Below, piece by piece: positions 1 through 12,314 of a stretch of DNA of 64,000 bases. Numbering within the stretch: position 1 is the first letter of the stretch; the number at the start of each line of letters is the position of its first letter. The DNA lies in NCBI RefSeq assembly GCF_030272615.1, contig NC_081407.1:436204230-436268229 (forward strand), read 5' to 3'. The notes beneath the pieces are model-generated. The model did not search any database, was not told the DNA's origin, and saw nothing but the letters and a program-made list of their open reading frames with translations. The translations under genes and the position numbers were made by a program. Source of the stretch: Cryptomeria japonica (taxonomy: Eukaryota; Streptophyta; Pinopsida; Cupressales; Cupressaceae).

Positions 1-860
1 TCATTTAGCCCGGTACATCTAAATAGCCAGGTTCGACCCACTCCATCAGTGAACCCAGAAGGTCCCACAGATTTTTTATAAATTAAAAATGAAACCTTAC
101 CATCCCTAAACCCTAAAAGTGCATTTTTCGAAGAATTTGGAGCTTGGTTAAAAGGGGTACAATTATGAAAAATGGCATGTGTCATGAAGGTCCCAATTGC
201 CTCAAAGGCATTAATTTTGAATTGGTGGCTCCAGACTTTGCGATGGGCCCCGTCCCTACACCCTTGATCCCACAGCATCCTTCAAATCCATGATCTAGTT
301 TTAAAAAGAAGAAATATAAAAAAAACACTCAAACTTCTGTGACAGATGGAAATGTAGCATCTCTTTCCTGAGTTTTTGAATTTTTCCATTTCAATTTCAA
401 GTAACTGAGTTCCATTTATACTTTTGGTTTACCAAGTCAATCACAATTCCAAGAAATACTGCTATGATACAACCCATTTTGATTTACCTGTATTATTTAT
501 GATTTGACAGGTGGCATTGCATTATCAATTATCAGCTGTGTAATCCTGTATTCAATTCTCTTCATTTTGTCCAGATTATGGTGTTAAATATGATATAGTG
601 TACAGCTAGCTGTACAAAGCTCTGCCAAACCTTGGCAAAAATCATTGAACCACTAAAACAAAACTGGTAACGCCGACAAAAAAATTTTAACGAAAGATAT
701 TAATATAAATGCAAATACAATAAAGAGAAGAAGAACCAAATTATTTCTATCAATCTAGAAGCAAAACAAAAAGACAACAGAGAAACAAAAAGGCATCTAA
801 TTACAGCTCAACGGTTTAAGCAAACAAAGCAAACAAAAAACAAGATATAGAAAAATAATG
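1..860. other. Non-coding, no gene seen
   Basis: I see no sustained reading frame, RNA gene or recognisable repeat here. The sequence is moderately AT-rich, with A-rich patches around 660-850. It could be intron or flank of the possible minus-strand gene whose exon-like pieces lie at 871-953 and 2.4-3.6 kb. Confidence 0.4.
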
Positions 861-870
861 CAACTGCTAC

Positions 871-953
871 CTTCTTTCTCCAGTTAACATGGCTGAAGTA
901 ACCATTTACTCCGGCAAGTTGCCAAGGCTGTTCAGATCCTCCAAGTAAAGAGC
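871..953 (-). other. Possible exon of an unidentified host gene
   Basis: On the minus strand a good splice acceptor (CTGCTGCAG) precedes an 83-nt stretch that ends at a plausible donor (AAGAAG then GTAGCA). One frame is open and reads SLLGGSEQPWQLAGVNGYFS and a few more residues. The composition is more protein-like than its surroundings. I do not recognise the family. It could be the last coding exon of a gene whose other pieces lie at 2.4-3.6 kb on the same strand, but no start codon or complete model was found. Chance is a real alternative. Confidence 0.2.
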
Positions 954-1468
954 CTGCAGCAGACAGACAATAACATGAACTCAAGGTGCACTATAGATTG
1001 CAACTTTACATAAGTAGTGGAATTTCATGATATGAAAACTACGTTAAAGGATGTTTATGCATGCTCTTATAAACAAGAAAACAAAATGTTCAACTGCCTA
1101 TATTAATAAATCTCATAACAACTTGCACGAGATAATTTCAGTGCTATAGGGATCAGCAGAACTCATGCACTTTCTTGACCTTAGAAACACCACAAATAGA
1201 GTGGAGGAGAGCAAGTCAACTTCACAAGGCCTGCAGCAATTGGCAAAGAGAAATGGCTACAAAAGCAAATCTGAGCAGGATTCTAACTTGCTCATCTGTA
1301 AAGTAAACAAAAAAAAATGCCCAAATTGGAAATCTAAGAGTTATCCAAGATAATATCATATTGTGAAATCTCAATTTATCAATTAGTATATTGTTCATAT
1401 GTTGCAGATCAATTAGTTATTTTGTGATCAATTACATTGCTAAGAAAGGGATTACGATCACCAAAAGA

Positions 1469-1546
1469 ATCAGTAATGTGATTATAAATTTTGACGATGT
1501 CTCCCTTATCAGTAATGTGATTATAAATTTTGACGATGTCTCCCTT
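1469..1546. repeat. Perfect 39-bp tandem duplication
   Basis: Two identical 39-bp copies (1469-1507 and 1508-1546) beginning ATCAGTAATGTG and ending GTCTCCCTT stand head to tail. The length is a multiple of three, so a small plus-strand frame (1391-1645) stays open through both. The identity implies a recent duplication or slippage event. The small ORF has no recognisable product and I do not call it a gene. Confidence 0.85.
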
Positions 1547-2379
1547 AATGTTAAGGTACATCTTGTTGCTGCCCCATCAATTATTGAATGGCTATGGTTT
1601 GGAAAGGGAAAGGCAATGGTTTTTCTCATCTTTTGCAATCTCTAAGAGGTGTTTGGACTGTACTTATCACCTTTAATATGTCTCAGAATGTTCATTAATG
1701 TTTGAGATGGGTTACAAGTTGGCCTGGCCAAGTTTCTTTTCCAAGAGGTTAGCTTGTCTTCCTTTATTGTATCTTCTCTTTAAACTTTTAGCAAAACAGT
1801 TGATCTCAGGCTCTGTTAATATCTGAGTGTCGTTTCTTGCACTGCCAAACTTGATTGTCTGGTTTTAACATTTTATCCATAGACATCAATAGGGAATGCT
1901 CTAGTTATGCAGAGAAGGTTGCTTATTTACCACTTATATAATATATTAGTCATTCTTGACAAAATGAAGTGGAGGTAGGAGATGATATAGATAAAATACC
2001 CAGGAAGTTGATTAACCAGAACAAATAGCATTCCCTTAAAAATTGGAGGCGAATTGCATCTCCTAATTTGAAATAACATTAGAAAATGAGAATCAAATCT
2101 ATAAATAAGCTGGTTTGACTGTACAATTTTCAGTTTTCTGCCAATGTTCTATGACAACTATCTTGTGATTAATGTAGTAAAGATTGGGATAAATCTTTGA
2201 TATATGAATATCTTGTGTAATCCCATTTTTGGCTAAATTTGTATAGGGCTACTTAATTTGATAAGGCCAAAACATATCCACATACAGAAGTTACAAATTA
2301 TGTACCTACATATTCTTCATGGCTGATACATACTCCAATACTATATACCGGATATTGTTCATTATATGGAAGTTGATAG

Positions 2380-2660
2380 AAGCTAAAAGTTTGGTCATTC
2401 AGGTAACAGTGCAGCAATAAGCACTAGCCCAGTTTCAAATTCCGCAGGACTGCAACCAGCGACAATGTTGATACAAAGACAATATATAAAATGGTGGCAA
2501 TTATAAAAAAGAGATTTATTTTCAATACAAAAGAAATGAAGCTGAGAGCTCCAAGGTAAATCAATCACGTCAGGATTAGATGGCCTTTGAAGCTGTAAAT
2601 ATTTAAAGTACACAGAGCCTATGGATAAATTACCAAGTACTCCTCCGTTTCTGAAAAATA
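2380..2660 (-). other. Possible host exons with splice-like borders
   Basis: Two exon-like pieces lie here on the minus strand. A short one at 2634-2650 has a strong acceptor (TTTTTCAG) and a GT donor, but also reads open into the following sequence. The other, near 2396-2452, follows TTGCAG and encodes PAEFETGLVLIAALLPE before a stop. Phase fits the exon at 3566-3642: its last two bases plus this piece give RNGGVL. They may be parts of one small membrane-protein gene. No homolog is recognised and the model is incomplete. Confidence 0.2.
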
Positions 2661-3565
2661 GAACGAAATCATCATCAAGGGGTGTGCCATTGTATTTTAT
2701 TCAGGCTTGTTATTCTTTAGAACGGCATTCATGGTGAAAAATAAAATAATGCGAGGGAACAAACAAAGCACACAATGTTGTTACTGGAAAGGAAATATGC
2801 CACAAACATCAAATATGGTGCGGCCAGTTGGCATAATTGCCTAACCTCCATTTGCAAGCAAAAGTTAGAAAACAACATTGAATAAAGAAGCATCCACAAC
2901 CTCAAATCAAGCAAAAATGCGACTGAATCACTAAATTAAGGGGGAGAAGTCCTACTTCGAAATCAAAGAGTATATGAACTCTATCCTGAAATATGACCTG
3001 ATAGCTTCATCCAAAGCATGTCCTAAGTTAAGTTTACGCTAGTACCAAAACAGCAGCAGAATTCTTATCGGAAAAAAATCACAAACCTTTTGCTAAAGAA
3101 ACCTGAAATGTTAAAATAGGTTAACTTTCCCTACTTTTCCCCTAAAGCAAATCAATACCCATCACCTCACCGATAATCTTGGCCAAAATTATCCCGCTCT
3201 ACCCTAGGTTATATTTACTCTCTTTGCAACCAAAGAGCCGTTTCCTAGGGTTAATAAAATTTGCGCTCCAACCATCATGATTTGTTTCTCTTTACCATGT
3301 TTTCTTTCTTTACTGTGTTTATGTGCAGCATGATCTAGGGTCAAATAAGCCTTTGCCTTGCAGAAACCTACGTTGAATTCCAGTGTGATTTTTTCTTTCC
3401 ATGTAGAAAAACTTCGTGTTTATATAATTCAATCAATTTATCATTAACCGTTAAAGATTTGTGCAAAATCAGCTCCAAAAACGTAAATTTAAAGTTGATG
3501 CTGATGAACAGACGGTTCGAAGAAAACAAATTTAAAGAACGTAATAAACTAGGGTTTAAGAGTAC

Positions 3566-3642
3566 CTGACGGCATAGAATAGAATGGAAGGGATGCCGAA
3601 GAAGAATGATGTCCCCACTGCTAAAAACCCTGTTGAGAGGCC
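3566..3642 (-). other. Possible exon encoding a hydrophobic segment
   Basis: This 77-nt minus-strand stretch is bounded by an acceptor (TTCATTTGAGCAG) and a donor (GTCAG then GTACTC). The open frame is a strongly hydrophobic, glycine-bearing segment beginning GLSTGFLAVGTSFFFGIPS and continuing ILFYAVR, which looks like one membrane span. Sequence above it on the minus strand (3650-3950) shows no start codon in frame, so the 5' end of any gene is missing or elsewhere. It may be a real exon of a small membrane protein or a pseudogene remnant. Confidence 0.3.
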
Positions 3643-3649
3643 CTGCTCA

Positions 3650-4950
3650 AATGAATAAAAGGATCGGCAAATTATACAAGAAAGATCGTGGGGGCTTTAC
3701 TGTTTTTTCTTTAATGCATTCAATGTCGCCGTGTGTGATTGATTATAAATAGAGGAGATTATAAATAGGAAAGTTTATTGTATTGCATTTGTGTTTGATT
3801 TAACTTCTTATTTCTTCTTTGCTTTGTCTTGTGAAAGGCTAAAAATAGAAATAAAAATTTAGAACTTATAAAAAAAAACGCTGAAACCTTTTAGGAGAAG
3901 CTGAAATTGTTTGTTTCCTATGCCCTTAGCCCTTATCCCCCATTGTCTCTAAAGAGGATGTGTTGTGAGTGGGAATAGGGAGGATGGTGTGGTCCAAAAT
4001 GTGGTTGTGTATTAGGGATTTGTATTCAATGGGGAGGATGGTGTGATTCAAAATGTATTTATTTAGGGGAGAGGATTCAGTAGTTGAGCACCTTAACTTT
4101 GTGTTTCTTAAAATCTTATGTGAAAATTTCAAATCACTCTCAATTTTTTATAGAAGCTTATTCGGCAAGTTGCTTACTTATAACTAAAGTTTTAGGGCCA
4201 CATCATCAAATATTATGCCACTTCAATATGCGTTTTATCAAGGTGTACAAACAGGCCCCAAAAAAACTGAGACCAATGGTTGTGCACTAAGTCATGTTTT
4301 GCTAGTGCATTGATATGGCATCACATGATTTGTTGATTTTTAGATCTTAAGAAAACATTTCATTCAATTATGGGTACTCGTCGTCAACACTGACAATTTC
4401 AAAGTCATAACTATTTGGTGCAATATTGTTAAAAATATTGGACATCAAATCAACAAATGCTATAACAATTGTTGGAACATGCTCAACTATTGGATCCTTT
4501 CCCCTATTAAGGATGGTATTCAATGGTGAGGATGGTTGATCTTGTATGGATATGTTAGATCACATATTTGAGAATTTAATAATTACGGCTAAGCATGTTG
4601 TTGTCAATTTAATACGTCGAATCATTTTTAAGTTAGATTTGTGTAGGTACAACTGTCAGGACTTTTTGAGTGGTGTTAATAGAAGATACCCTTATCATAT
4701 AGTTTTGTGGTTTTATGGTTTGTGTACATTGTTTAAGGCATTTAAGAGTATTGATGGTTTCTTATGCATCCTTTGAGACGCTTTGAGAATGTTATATGCT
4801 TGCTAGACTAACCTTGTGTAATATATGATTCATCAATTTCTATTTACTAGCACTTGCACCAAAAGGAGGTGCAATGGTTACGCTAATAACAAAATATACA
4901 TTAAATAATATAACCATGACCTTAATTACATCATAACCCTTATATAACAC
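3650..4950. other. Non-coding, no gene seen
   Basis: No frame, RNA gene or mobile-element hallmark can be supported. A short imperfect direct repeat (GGGAGGATGGTGTG) occurs near 3978 and 4031, with a related copy near 4527. Short ORFs here look like chance. Confidence 0.35.
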
Positions 4951-4959
4951 ACATTAACT

Positions 4960-5115
4960 CTAACCATAATACTAACCCTAACCCTCATATTAATTGAACC
5001 CTAAACCTGATACTATCTCTACCCCTGAATTTAAATCTTAGGAACACCAACTCCAATGCAAATTGAATCATAATGCTAATCTTTACTTTGATTTAACTAT
5101 AACCCTGGCCCTAAG
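4960..5115. repeat. Degenerate telomere-like CCCTAA patch
   Basis: Irregular AACCCTAA-like words recur (for example ATACTAACCCTAACCCTCAT near 4970) separated by diverged spacers. They resemble the C-rich strand of plant telomere repeats but are too irregular to be a functional array. A second patch lies at 6720-6860, with a separate repeat between the two. Confidence 0.5.
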
Positions 5116-5149
5116 TGGTGCAGGAACACCCTCAAAGCAAATTAACACT

Positions 5150-6720
5150 CATGGAATACCATGAGTATAAATGGTGTAATTAGGTGTTAGAGTTGTGTCA
5201 AGGTCCTATGGGCCATTTTGATTTTGGATTGTAATAAGGACCCAATTGTAAGGCCATTGGCATGTTTGGTATTCATAAGCCTACATAGCCAAATCTGGTC
5301 AAGGGGTCAATGATAGGTAGGAATTATTGTTTTTGAGTCTTTTAGGTGATTTTGGATCATGTGGAATCCAATTTTTTCAAGTTGATAATGTAAGTGATCA
5401 AAATTGTCAAGTTGACAAGAATGTTGCTTGACAACATTCTTGACAACATAATACAACCATTGTCTTTCGGCCAACCACTCCTCCCAGCGGTCACAAACTT
5501 TCAAAAATCGGTTGGGGGAGTTAGTTGACACCTATATAAGGCCTTGGAGGCCGAAGAAATGTAATGAGGTTGAATGTTGGTGATTGAAGTTAATGTGAAT
5601 TCTACATTTTCCTACAATTTTATGCTTTGTGCCCAGTTCTGTCCATGTTATCTGATTGGCGGTGGTCTAATTTGTTCATGGATGCATAGTAGGGTGAACT
5701 AGGATCGTCTTGGTTTTGGTCCTATCCATTTTGGTAAATTTTGAAGCGTTTGGTGAGCAAATTCCTGCTATTGGGTCTGAAAGCCTCTCTTTTCCTAGGG
5801 TTTTGGTTTCCAATGCCTCTAACTTGACTTCCCTTTAAGTAAAACTTCTGACCCTAAGGGAAGAACAATTTAAGGGGATGTATTCTAAGATTCCAAAAGC
5901 ATTTTGTAGGAATGTGTTGGCAGGTGTGCGTTTTTGTTGACCCTAGTCAGGCATCCTCATGTGACGGGCTTGTGTTGAAGCGCAAATTGGTGTATGAAAT
6001 ACAAGTTTGGGATGGATAAAACATTATGATGGTGGATTTGGTGTTCCTAGAGTGGTACAGAATTGTTGAAACCATAACCTTACTATGTTCAAGCCCCTAG
6101 TTGGCACTTGCTTTGTAACCTGTCCTAATTAGGCCTAATAGACCTAATACGCTCAATTTGGGGTTCGAATATCAGGAAGGAGGATCAGAGTCTAAAACTT
6201 TGGAATCTCAAATAAATCCCAAAAGGGTACTCAAATCATCCATTTTTGGGGGGGGGTCCTTTGGAAGTTTGGAGAGATAAAGAGTAAAAACCAATTAGGT
6301 CGACCTAATTCAATTAGGCCTCCTTTCACTAGCCCAAAGTGAACAGTCTAGGTTGTAGACCTCAAGGGTTGCCAAAAGTCATTAATTTGGTTCATTTCAG
6401 TCATGATAAAGCCCCTGGCCCATCCCACCTTGTTGCATAGTCATTTCATGTTTGTTGGTGTTAACCTAGCTTATGTGGGAGTAGGTCTAGATTAGGATAT
6501 ATGAATCTTGTCACACAAATTATGTGTGGATGATGTTTTTTGCATTGTGAAGTCTCTAAGATTGTCCTAAGAGGCTTGAGAAGTCTGAGAATTCAAGTGG
6601 TTTTTGTCATTCAAGGGGTAGATGTGACTCTAGGTTGTGGGTGTTGGTCTAAACACACCAAGTTTCCCTGTTGGCTCTGCATCACTAAGGTTTATCCTTG
6701 AATGGTAATCATGTACCTGA
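5150..6720. repeat. Repeat related to segment J at 37.1-39.6 kb
   Basis: This gene-free segment shares recognisable patches with 37.12-39.60 kb: a CCCAATTGTAAGGC-like word, a tract with TTGTCAAGTTG-like sequence, an AGGCCTAATAGACCTAAT-like stretch, and TCCTTTGGAAGTTT. A TATA-like word (CCTATATAAGG) near 5533 and lack of coding suggest LTR or other retrotransposon non-coding DNA. I could not define ends: candidate TGTTAG at 5185 and CTAACA at 6729 do not have matching target duplications. Identity of the family is unknown. Confidence 0.4.
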
Positions 6721-6860
6721 TTCCTAACACTAACGTTATCCCCAACCAAGTCATAATACTAACCCTAACCCTTACCTAATCTATGTCTTAGAATGGAAAC
6801 CTTAACTTTAATCAAACCTTAACCCTAACCTTAAGCTAATCATAACCTTAATCCTAACTA
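6720..6860. repeat. Second degenerate telomere-like patch
   Basis: CTAACCCTAACCC-like and CCTTAACCCTAACC-like words recur irregularly. Together with 4960-5115 it brackets the repeat at 5150-6720, as if one diverged tract had been split by an insertion. Confidence 0.45.
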
Positions 6861-6864
6861 CAAT

Positions 6865-8250
6865 TTAAAAAAGTACATATTATTTAATTTTGGTATGAGT
6901 TATTTAATATTTACACTAGATTGAGTATTGTAATTCAATTCATAAAAGATGGTATTCTACATATTGCAATAAAATAATATTATAAAAAAATTTAATCAAT
7001 TTTATTACAAAATAATATATTTTATTAATCATTAAATAATTATAAATAATATTATGAACTTTATTTTATTTAAAATAACATTAGTTGAGGTCATCATGAT
7101 AAGCAATAACATTATATGTCATTGCTAGAGCCTATATTAAACATGGTGCTTGAAAACAAGAAATGATTTACAATAGTAGCATCAACAACATTTTCATCGA
7201 AGAATGAACAAATTAAGGTGCTTGATGGACAATTTCAACAATTTTCATTGCAAAATGAAAAAAATTAAGATACTTCATGAATAATTTCAACAATTTATGA
7301 ATCTTAAGCTTTATTGCCTACATAAAAATGTGTCATGATAGTGAAAGATTTTGGGCTTCGTATGTAAGCTAATTTCTATTTTGAAAGAGCATGAAAAGAA
7401 AGACAAGTGATTGAGGTGGCACCTAGCATTCCAAAAGTCAAACAAAGTGGTTTAACTATCTCTAATTTAATAACCTGGAATAACAGTGCAATATGTAAGG
7501 CTTCCACAAAAATATTCAACCTAATGGTCCTTCTAAAAAATGATATTTGGTTAATGAAGCAAGTTTTGGGTAAGTGTATATCCTAAACATGGGTATTGAC
7601 AAAATTCAAATAGTTCATAAATTATGCTAATATATACACTTATTTTGTGGTATCAGTGAACCCTTTAGACTTGTTGAAATGCATTTTTTGTACATAATAT
7701 TTTAAGAATACTTGCTTGTTTGATATTTATATTTTCATCTCAACACAAAAAACAAAAAATTGCAATAAATGTCTTCTTCACAACTATAAATTAAATGACG
7801 AAGCTAGTAATGAAACATTAGATATCAAATATATATTGGAAGATATACTCAAAGAGAATGTCCATTTGGATCCAAGAAACAATTCACTCAACATACAACT
7901 ACATGAGAAGAACAAAAGGTTGTCTAGTTATAGTACAAAAAAAGGTATTAAAATGAACCACGTCTATAGAATAAAAGATGTGAAAAGCTTAAAGGCAATC
8001 TTGACTGTAAATAAGTAGTCTCTAAATAGTCAATCTTAGAGAACCTTTCAAGAAATATCAATATATTGAAAAGAAAACATGGAATCATATGAATGGATAA
8101 GTTGTATAAGTGTATTTAATTAAACTTTGAGTGGTAGAAAAAGTGAGATTAGGTTGGTAGATTTTTCCAACTAATATTTATTTATTTATTTATTTGGTAG
8201 ATAAATAGCTGGTATTGGGCAACACTTGTTATATTGAAATAAAAAATCTT
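6865..8250. other. AT-rich non-coding region
   Basis: This is strongly AT-rich, with long A/T runs at 6960-7080 and a TTTA microsatellite near 8178. A 100-codon plus-strand frame (7716-8018) starts with an ATG but has no recognisable domain, biased low-complexity composition and no promoter or homolog in the window. I treat it as chance. Confidence 0.35.
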
Positions 8251-8255
8251 TCCAT

Positions 8256-10700
8256 TGTTGGCATTGTGTTGTCATTGATGTCAACCGGTATAAGATGGCT
8301 ATCGGTATAAGAGATGTATATGCAACACTATCATTGATGCGTACCGGATGTGATGTCTTTGATGTCACCTAGCTTAGCAGGTTACCGATAAAGGAGAGAA
8401 TGTCACTCAGTATAATGGCCATTGGAGTCACCGGTACACAAGTTAGTGTTTGACTTGTGTGGAAGGTATGGGCAGGAGACCAATATGATATAACAACCGG
8501 TAAATGATGACATATGTAAGGGAGCAAGATGTTGGTTGATTGATTGTGATGAAGAGGGGGAATGTTATCTAAATCACATCAACACCAGAGGTGAAGTATG
8601 AGCAGGCCACTGACATGCTGTGTGGATGTCAAACAACAAGACTCCCACCAAATAAAGATGCAGTCACCATTTGAAGAGAAGACTGACAGTGAGCATGCCC
8701 AAACCGAATCACATGTGCCTGTTTGAAGATATGTTTCTAAAACAGGGAAGCCACATTGGTTCATTGCAGGATGCAGATGACAAGGATCCCCTCCCACCGG
8801 TAAGTGGAGCTTATCTCCTATTATGCATGAAATGCATCATAGTTCTTGGAGATAAGACAATAGAGTTAAAGGCAGTTGATCGAAGGCTCACACTGGATCA
8901 AACGATGAAACAAAAGAATGCCTCAGGCACATGAAATCAGAGATGTGCATCAGATCAGAAAGGGTTGCATGTTGTGCTATCAGGACAGAAAAAGAAGAGT
9001 AAAGAATTGATGGGGTTGTCACCTTGACAAACCGGTTGAGATGATGTTCTGGCTGATGATGAAGAAGGCAAGGTCAAGAAGCTATAGACAGAGAGTGCAA
9101 CTGGAATGCAATTGCCTCTGATGAAAACAGATGAAGGTTGATGACATGATGTCATCAAGGTAGTTACCAATAAGTATATTCACTGGTAAAGCTAACAAGG
9201 TGCATGAAGTGTTTTGGCAAGAGTAATAACCGGTGAAGGTGTTCCACCGGAAGAGAAGAAAGGTGCAAGGTTGATGACAAACCAGTTAGGGTATAACCGA
9301 CAGGGTTTGTGAACCGGTAGATGAATCCAGTATTGTGTGTTGGTCGGTGACCGACATGGCGACCGAGCTAAGGTGCATGCCAACAATGATGACACGTAGG
9401 ACATAGGTGGCAAGCATGCACAGGTCGGTGTGATGTGTCAGTTAGGTAGTTGGTGACAGGTCGACATTTATGTCGATTGCGTGATTCATGGGATGCGTAG
9501 TAGAGGTTTGCGGCTCAAGGTCAAACGGACAACAGAGATCCAAAATAGACTGTTTGAGCAGATCAAGGTAGGTGAAGGCAATCGCAAAACCATTCTTGGT
9601 GATCGACCAAGAAATCAGTTGACAGATTAAAAGCAGACTGCTAAATGAGGAAGGTGTGTTTTGGAAGGCTCGACAATGGTGGGATTGGTTGATGAGTTGC
9701 AGTTCATCAATCAAGGAGATCAGATTTGATGAGATCTGATTGGGTTTGGTTCACCTCGAGGTCGATGGAGAAACCCTAACCGCTTGAAGTTTGAATTGGT
9801 TTTTGGCAGGAAAACCAGTTTATAAATATGCAAGCCAAAATCGATGAAGGTTGTTGCTAAATGAGAGAGTGTTGTTGCATGTGAGAGAGAAAATCAATCA
9901 AGTGCAAAAAAGACAATCTGAGAAGAGACTGAGTTGAAGAGTTCAACCAGCAACAATGAGACAACTGATAGTTAGCCATTGAGTCTAACAAAGGAGTAAA
10001 TCGGTAGTGACAGAACCGATAGAGAAGAGTTGCAGAAGATTGTAGAGAAGGCAAGCAAAGAACCGGTAGAGTGTAGTATTGGTGGAGTGTAGTAGTGTAG
10101 CAGAGAGAAGAGAGAACCAACAAAGAGAAGAATAAGTAGAGAAGAAGAAGATACTGAACCGATGATTGTGCAGCAGAGAGCAATTGCGCCAAGAGATAGG
10201 GTTGCACTTGAGAGGTAAGCAACGAACCAACGGAGTATTGGAGAGAGGAGAACCAGTAGAGAGATTTGTAGAAGAGTTACAAAAATCATTTGTAACAAGA
10301 CTATTACTTTTGTATTTAAATATGTTCACTGTAGACCACTGAGTTGGAGCTCGGTGTAGGGGTTGTAGCTCCTTGGGATGGTGCCCTAAATCAGGGGTTG
10401 GTGCTCCTTGGGTTGGTGCCCTAAACATTACAATCAGAGTTTCATTGTGAGGCTGGATTGGAGCAGTAGACTCCATCAACATTTCTCACCGAGGTTTTTC
10501 CCATCTTGGGTTTTCCTCGTATATACTAGTGTCATGTGATGTGCCCTTGTGTATGCTTGCATTACATTGTCTTAGTTTATCTTATCAGCAGGCCTACTAA
10601 GTATTAGGATGTTAACCGGTATACATACTTAGGATTTTAAGGGAAAAGAAATTGGAAACCACTGATTCACCCCCCTCTTAGTGGCACATTGTGTCTAACA
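8256..10700 (+). mobile_element. Solo LTR I, 2.45 kb, Copia-type
   Basis: It begins TGTTGGCATTG and ends GTCTAACA, and is flanked by the perfect 5-bp target duplication TCCAT (8251-8255 and 10701-10705). No internal domain, primer site or coding follows, so it is a solo LTR left by LTR-LTR recombination. Near its 3' end it carries the two marks common to the Copia LTRs of this window: the GAGGTTTTTCCC / GGGTTTTCC core near 10490-10520 and the C-run hairpin (CCACTGA, C-run, TTAGTGG) at 10659-10684. It is in plus orientation, unlike every other LTR here. At 2,445 bp it is more than twice the length of most LTRs in the window. ORFs inside it, including leucine-rich antisense ones, are spurious. 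Confidence 0.9.
9821..9828 (+). promoter_or_regulatory. Candidate LTR TATA box
   Basis: TATAAATA lies about 880 bp before the 3' end of solo LTR I, in the right orientation for retrotransposon transcription. Position and motif fit an LTR promoter with a very long U3. Activity is not shown. Confidence 0.4.
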
Positions 10701-10961
10701 TCCATTACATATCATATTTCAATCACTACTCTATTCCGCTACTCGAGGTCCATATTTGCCTCAACATTATATCTCTAACTAACCACAAAGGTCAAAATGG
10801 TTAAACCTAACCAATCAAAAACCCTATACAATTTCTAGTTATATATAGTAATTGTGTAGCATCTAGTTTCAAAATGATGCCATCAAAGACACAAAAATTC
10901 AAAGCTATCTACACTATATACCAAAATACAAAAAGAGCTTACATTTCAAAACAAAGTCATT

Positions 10962-11720
10962 CATTTATCCTTGGCAGCATTGTGTGCATGTTCCATAGCC
11001 ACAACCCTTGTGCTTGGGCCCTCATCTGCGATCATTCTCCACTGCACTTCCTTAATTGTCACTCCAAGATCATATCCTCTCCATCACACTCCAAACCTTT
11101 TGCCTTCATGTATGCTTTAAGCCATTCACTGCCCTCACTCATCGCGATCCCCATCATTTTTTTCAGGAAGGTAATGTTCTTGATGATGTCAGACTTCCTA
11201 CCTTCAAAGGCCTTTGGGTCAAAGGTGGTGATGATTGGGATTCTAGGCACTTCATTTCCATTGTGTTAGAGAAATAAATAGTAACGTGGAAACCAAATCT
11301 TCATCTCTCTATCAATGTTTGCAAGCACTATCTCCAAATCACCCAAATAGGAATCCTAAAAAATCTTCCCACATAGAATCTTAGCACCATCTTTAGTCTT
11401 TTCGGCCATCAAAACAACCACCAAGAACATACCAGATACATTTGTATTGTCCCTATGCTGATGATCCATGAGCATAAATTCCTCTCCCAAAATCATTTTT
11501 ACCACATGCATTACTAGGTCATTTGAGTAATTGAGGATGGCTTTGAGTGTTTGTTATGTGACCTCCCCATAAAGGACATTTGTCTTTTGTCCGAGAGCAG
11601 TCGTATTGGGGTATCCATAGCAACTCACAGGTGTAGCACTTCGAGATGAGGAGGATGAGTCACAAAAAATTGTGGAGAGGTTAATTTAGGAAATGCTACC
11701 TATCCCTTCGAATATATAGC
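10962..11720 (-). pseudogene. Decayed unknown protein-coding relic
   Basis: Minus-strand frames joined across stops and one or two frameshifts read a protein-like sequence: YPNTTALGQKTNVLYGEV, then LGEEFMLMDHQH, then IPIITTFDPKAFEGRK, then MIADEGPSTRVVAMEHAHN, ending near 10962. The longest open piece is 11059-11250. The amino-acid composition is that of a soluble alpha/beta protein, not of noise. I do not recognise the family. It may be a fragment of an uncharacterised plant transposon protein or of a host gene. It lies between solo LTR I and a LINE fragment and has no LTR of its own. Confidence 0.45.
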
Positions 11721-12020
11721 CAATAACCATCAGATCATACCATCAAAAAAACCTAGTCCTTGAGGTATTTTCAAATCTACAAATATTTGTCAAAGTGAGA
11801 TATTGTAGGGTTGAAGCATGTCGGGTATCCAATAATCATTGGTTCACATGAAACTAATTAATCATGAGAATAATTTGATATGGGCATATTGTCATGAGTC
11901 ACATGTACTATGTATTGTCATCCCTAAAAGTCATTCAATATCAAGTCACTTCCATCATTCCATTTCTGGCACGGGATGGCATGGTGGCATGAGATCAAAT
12001 AGCTCACCATCCCACCCTTC

Positions 12021-12285
12021 TCTCTGAGGCCAGCTTGGGAAGCTCATCAATAGAGCCATTACCTTCCCAATACACATGAAACAATTTGAATTTTTGAAAA
12101 GTATTGATTACATCTTGAATTGGTTTTAGCCAACATTCCAATTTCTAGTTGGGAGTTGAGTTTTCTCTAATTGCATTGATGGTGATTAGTGAATCTCCCT
12201 CAAGGTGTAAATGGGTCACATTCAATTTCTTTCCCATTTCAAGACCCAACAGTGTCACTTTAATCTCCATAAGATTATTTGTTGT
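12021..12285 (-). pseudogene. LINE RNase H domain fragment
   Basis: The minus strand reads DTTNNLMEIKVTLLGLEMGK, then LHLEGDSLITINAIRENS, one stop, then a run ending FHVYWEGNGSIDELPKLAS. This matches the layout of the RNase H-like (RVT_3) domain at the 3' end of plant LINE ORF2: the E of the TNNxxE region, the GDS motif carrying the second acidic residue, and the FxHVxxExN..D..A tail. It lies head to head with the plus-strand LINE that starts about 30 bp away, so it belongs to a different, oppositely oriented LINE copy. Confidence 0.7.
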
Positions 12286-12314
12286 GTCACCAAAAAAGAC
12301 TGACCTTTAAGATT

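Noticed and set aside
4960-6860. True interstitial telomere array
   Set aside because: CCCTAA words are too irregular and sparse. Only a telomere-like resemblance is claimed.
9857-10482. Leucine/serine-rich overlapping minus-strand ORFs resembling membrane proteins
   Set aside because: They lie inside solo LTR I, overlap each other in several frames, and arise from purine-rich LTR sequence read backwards.
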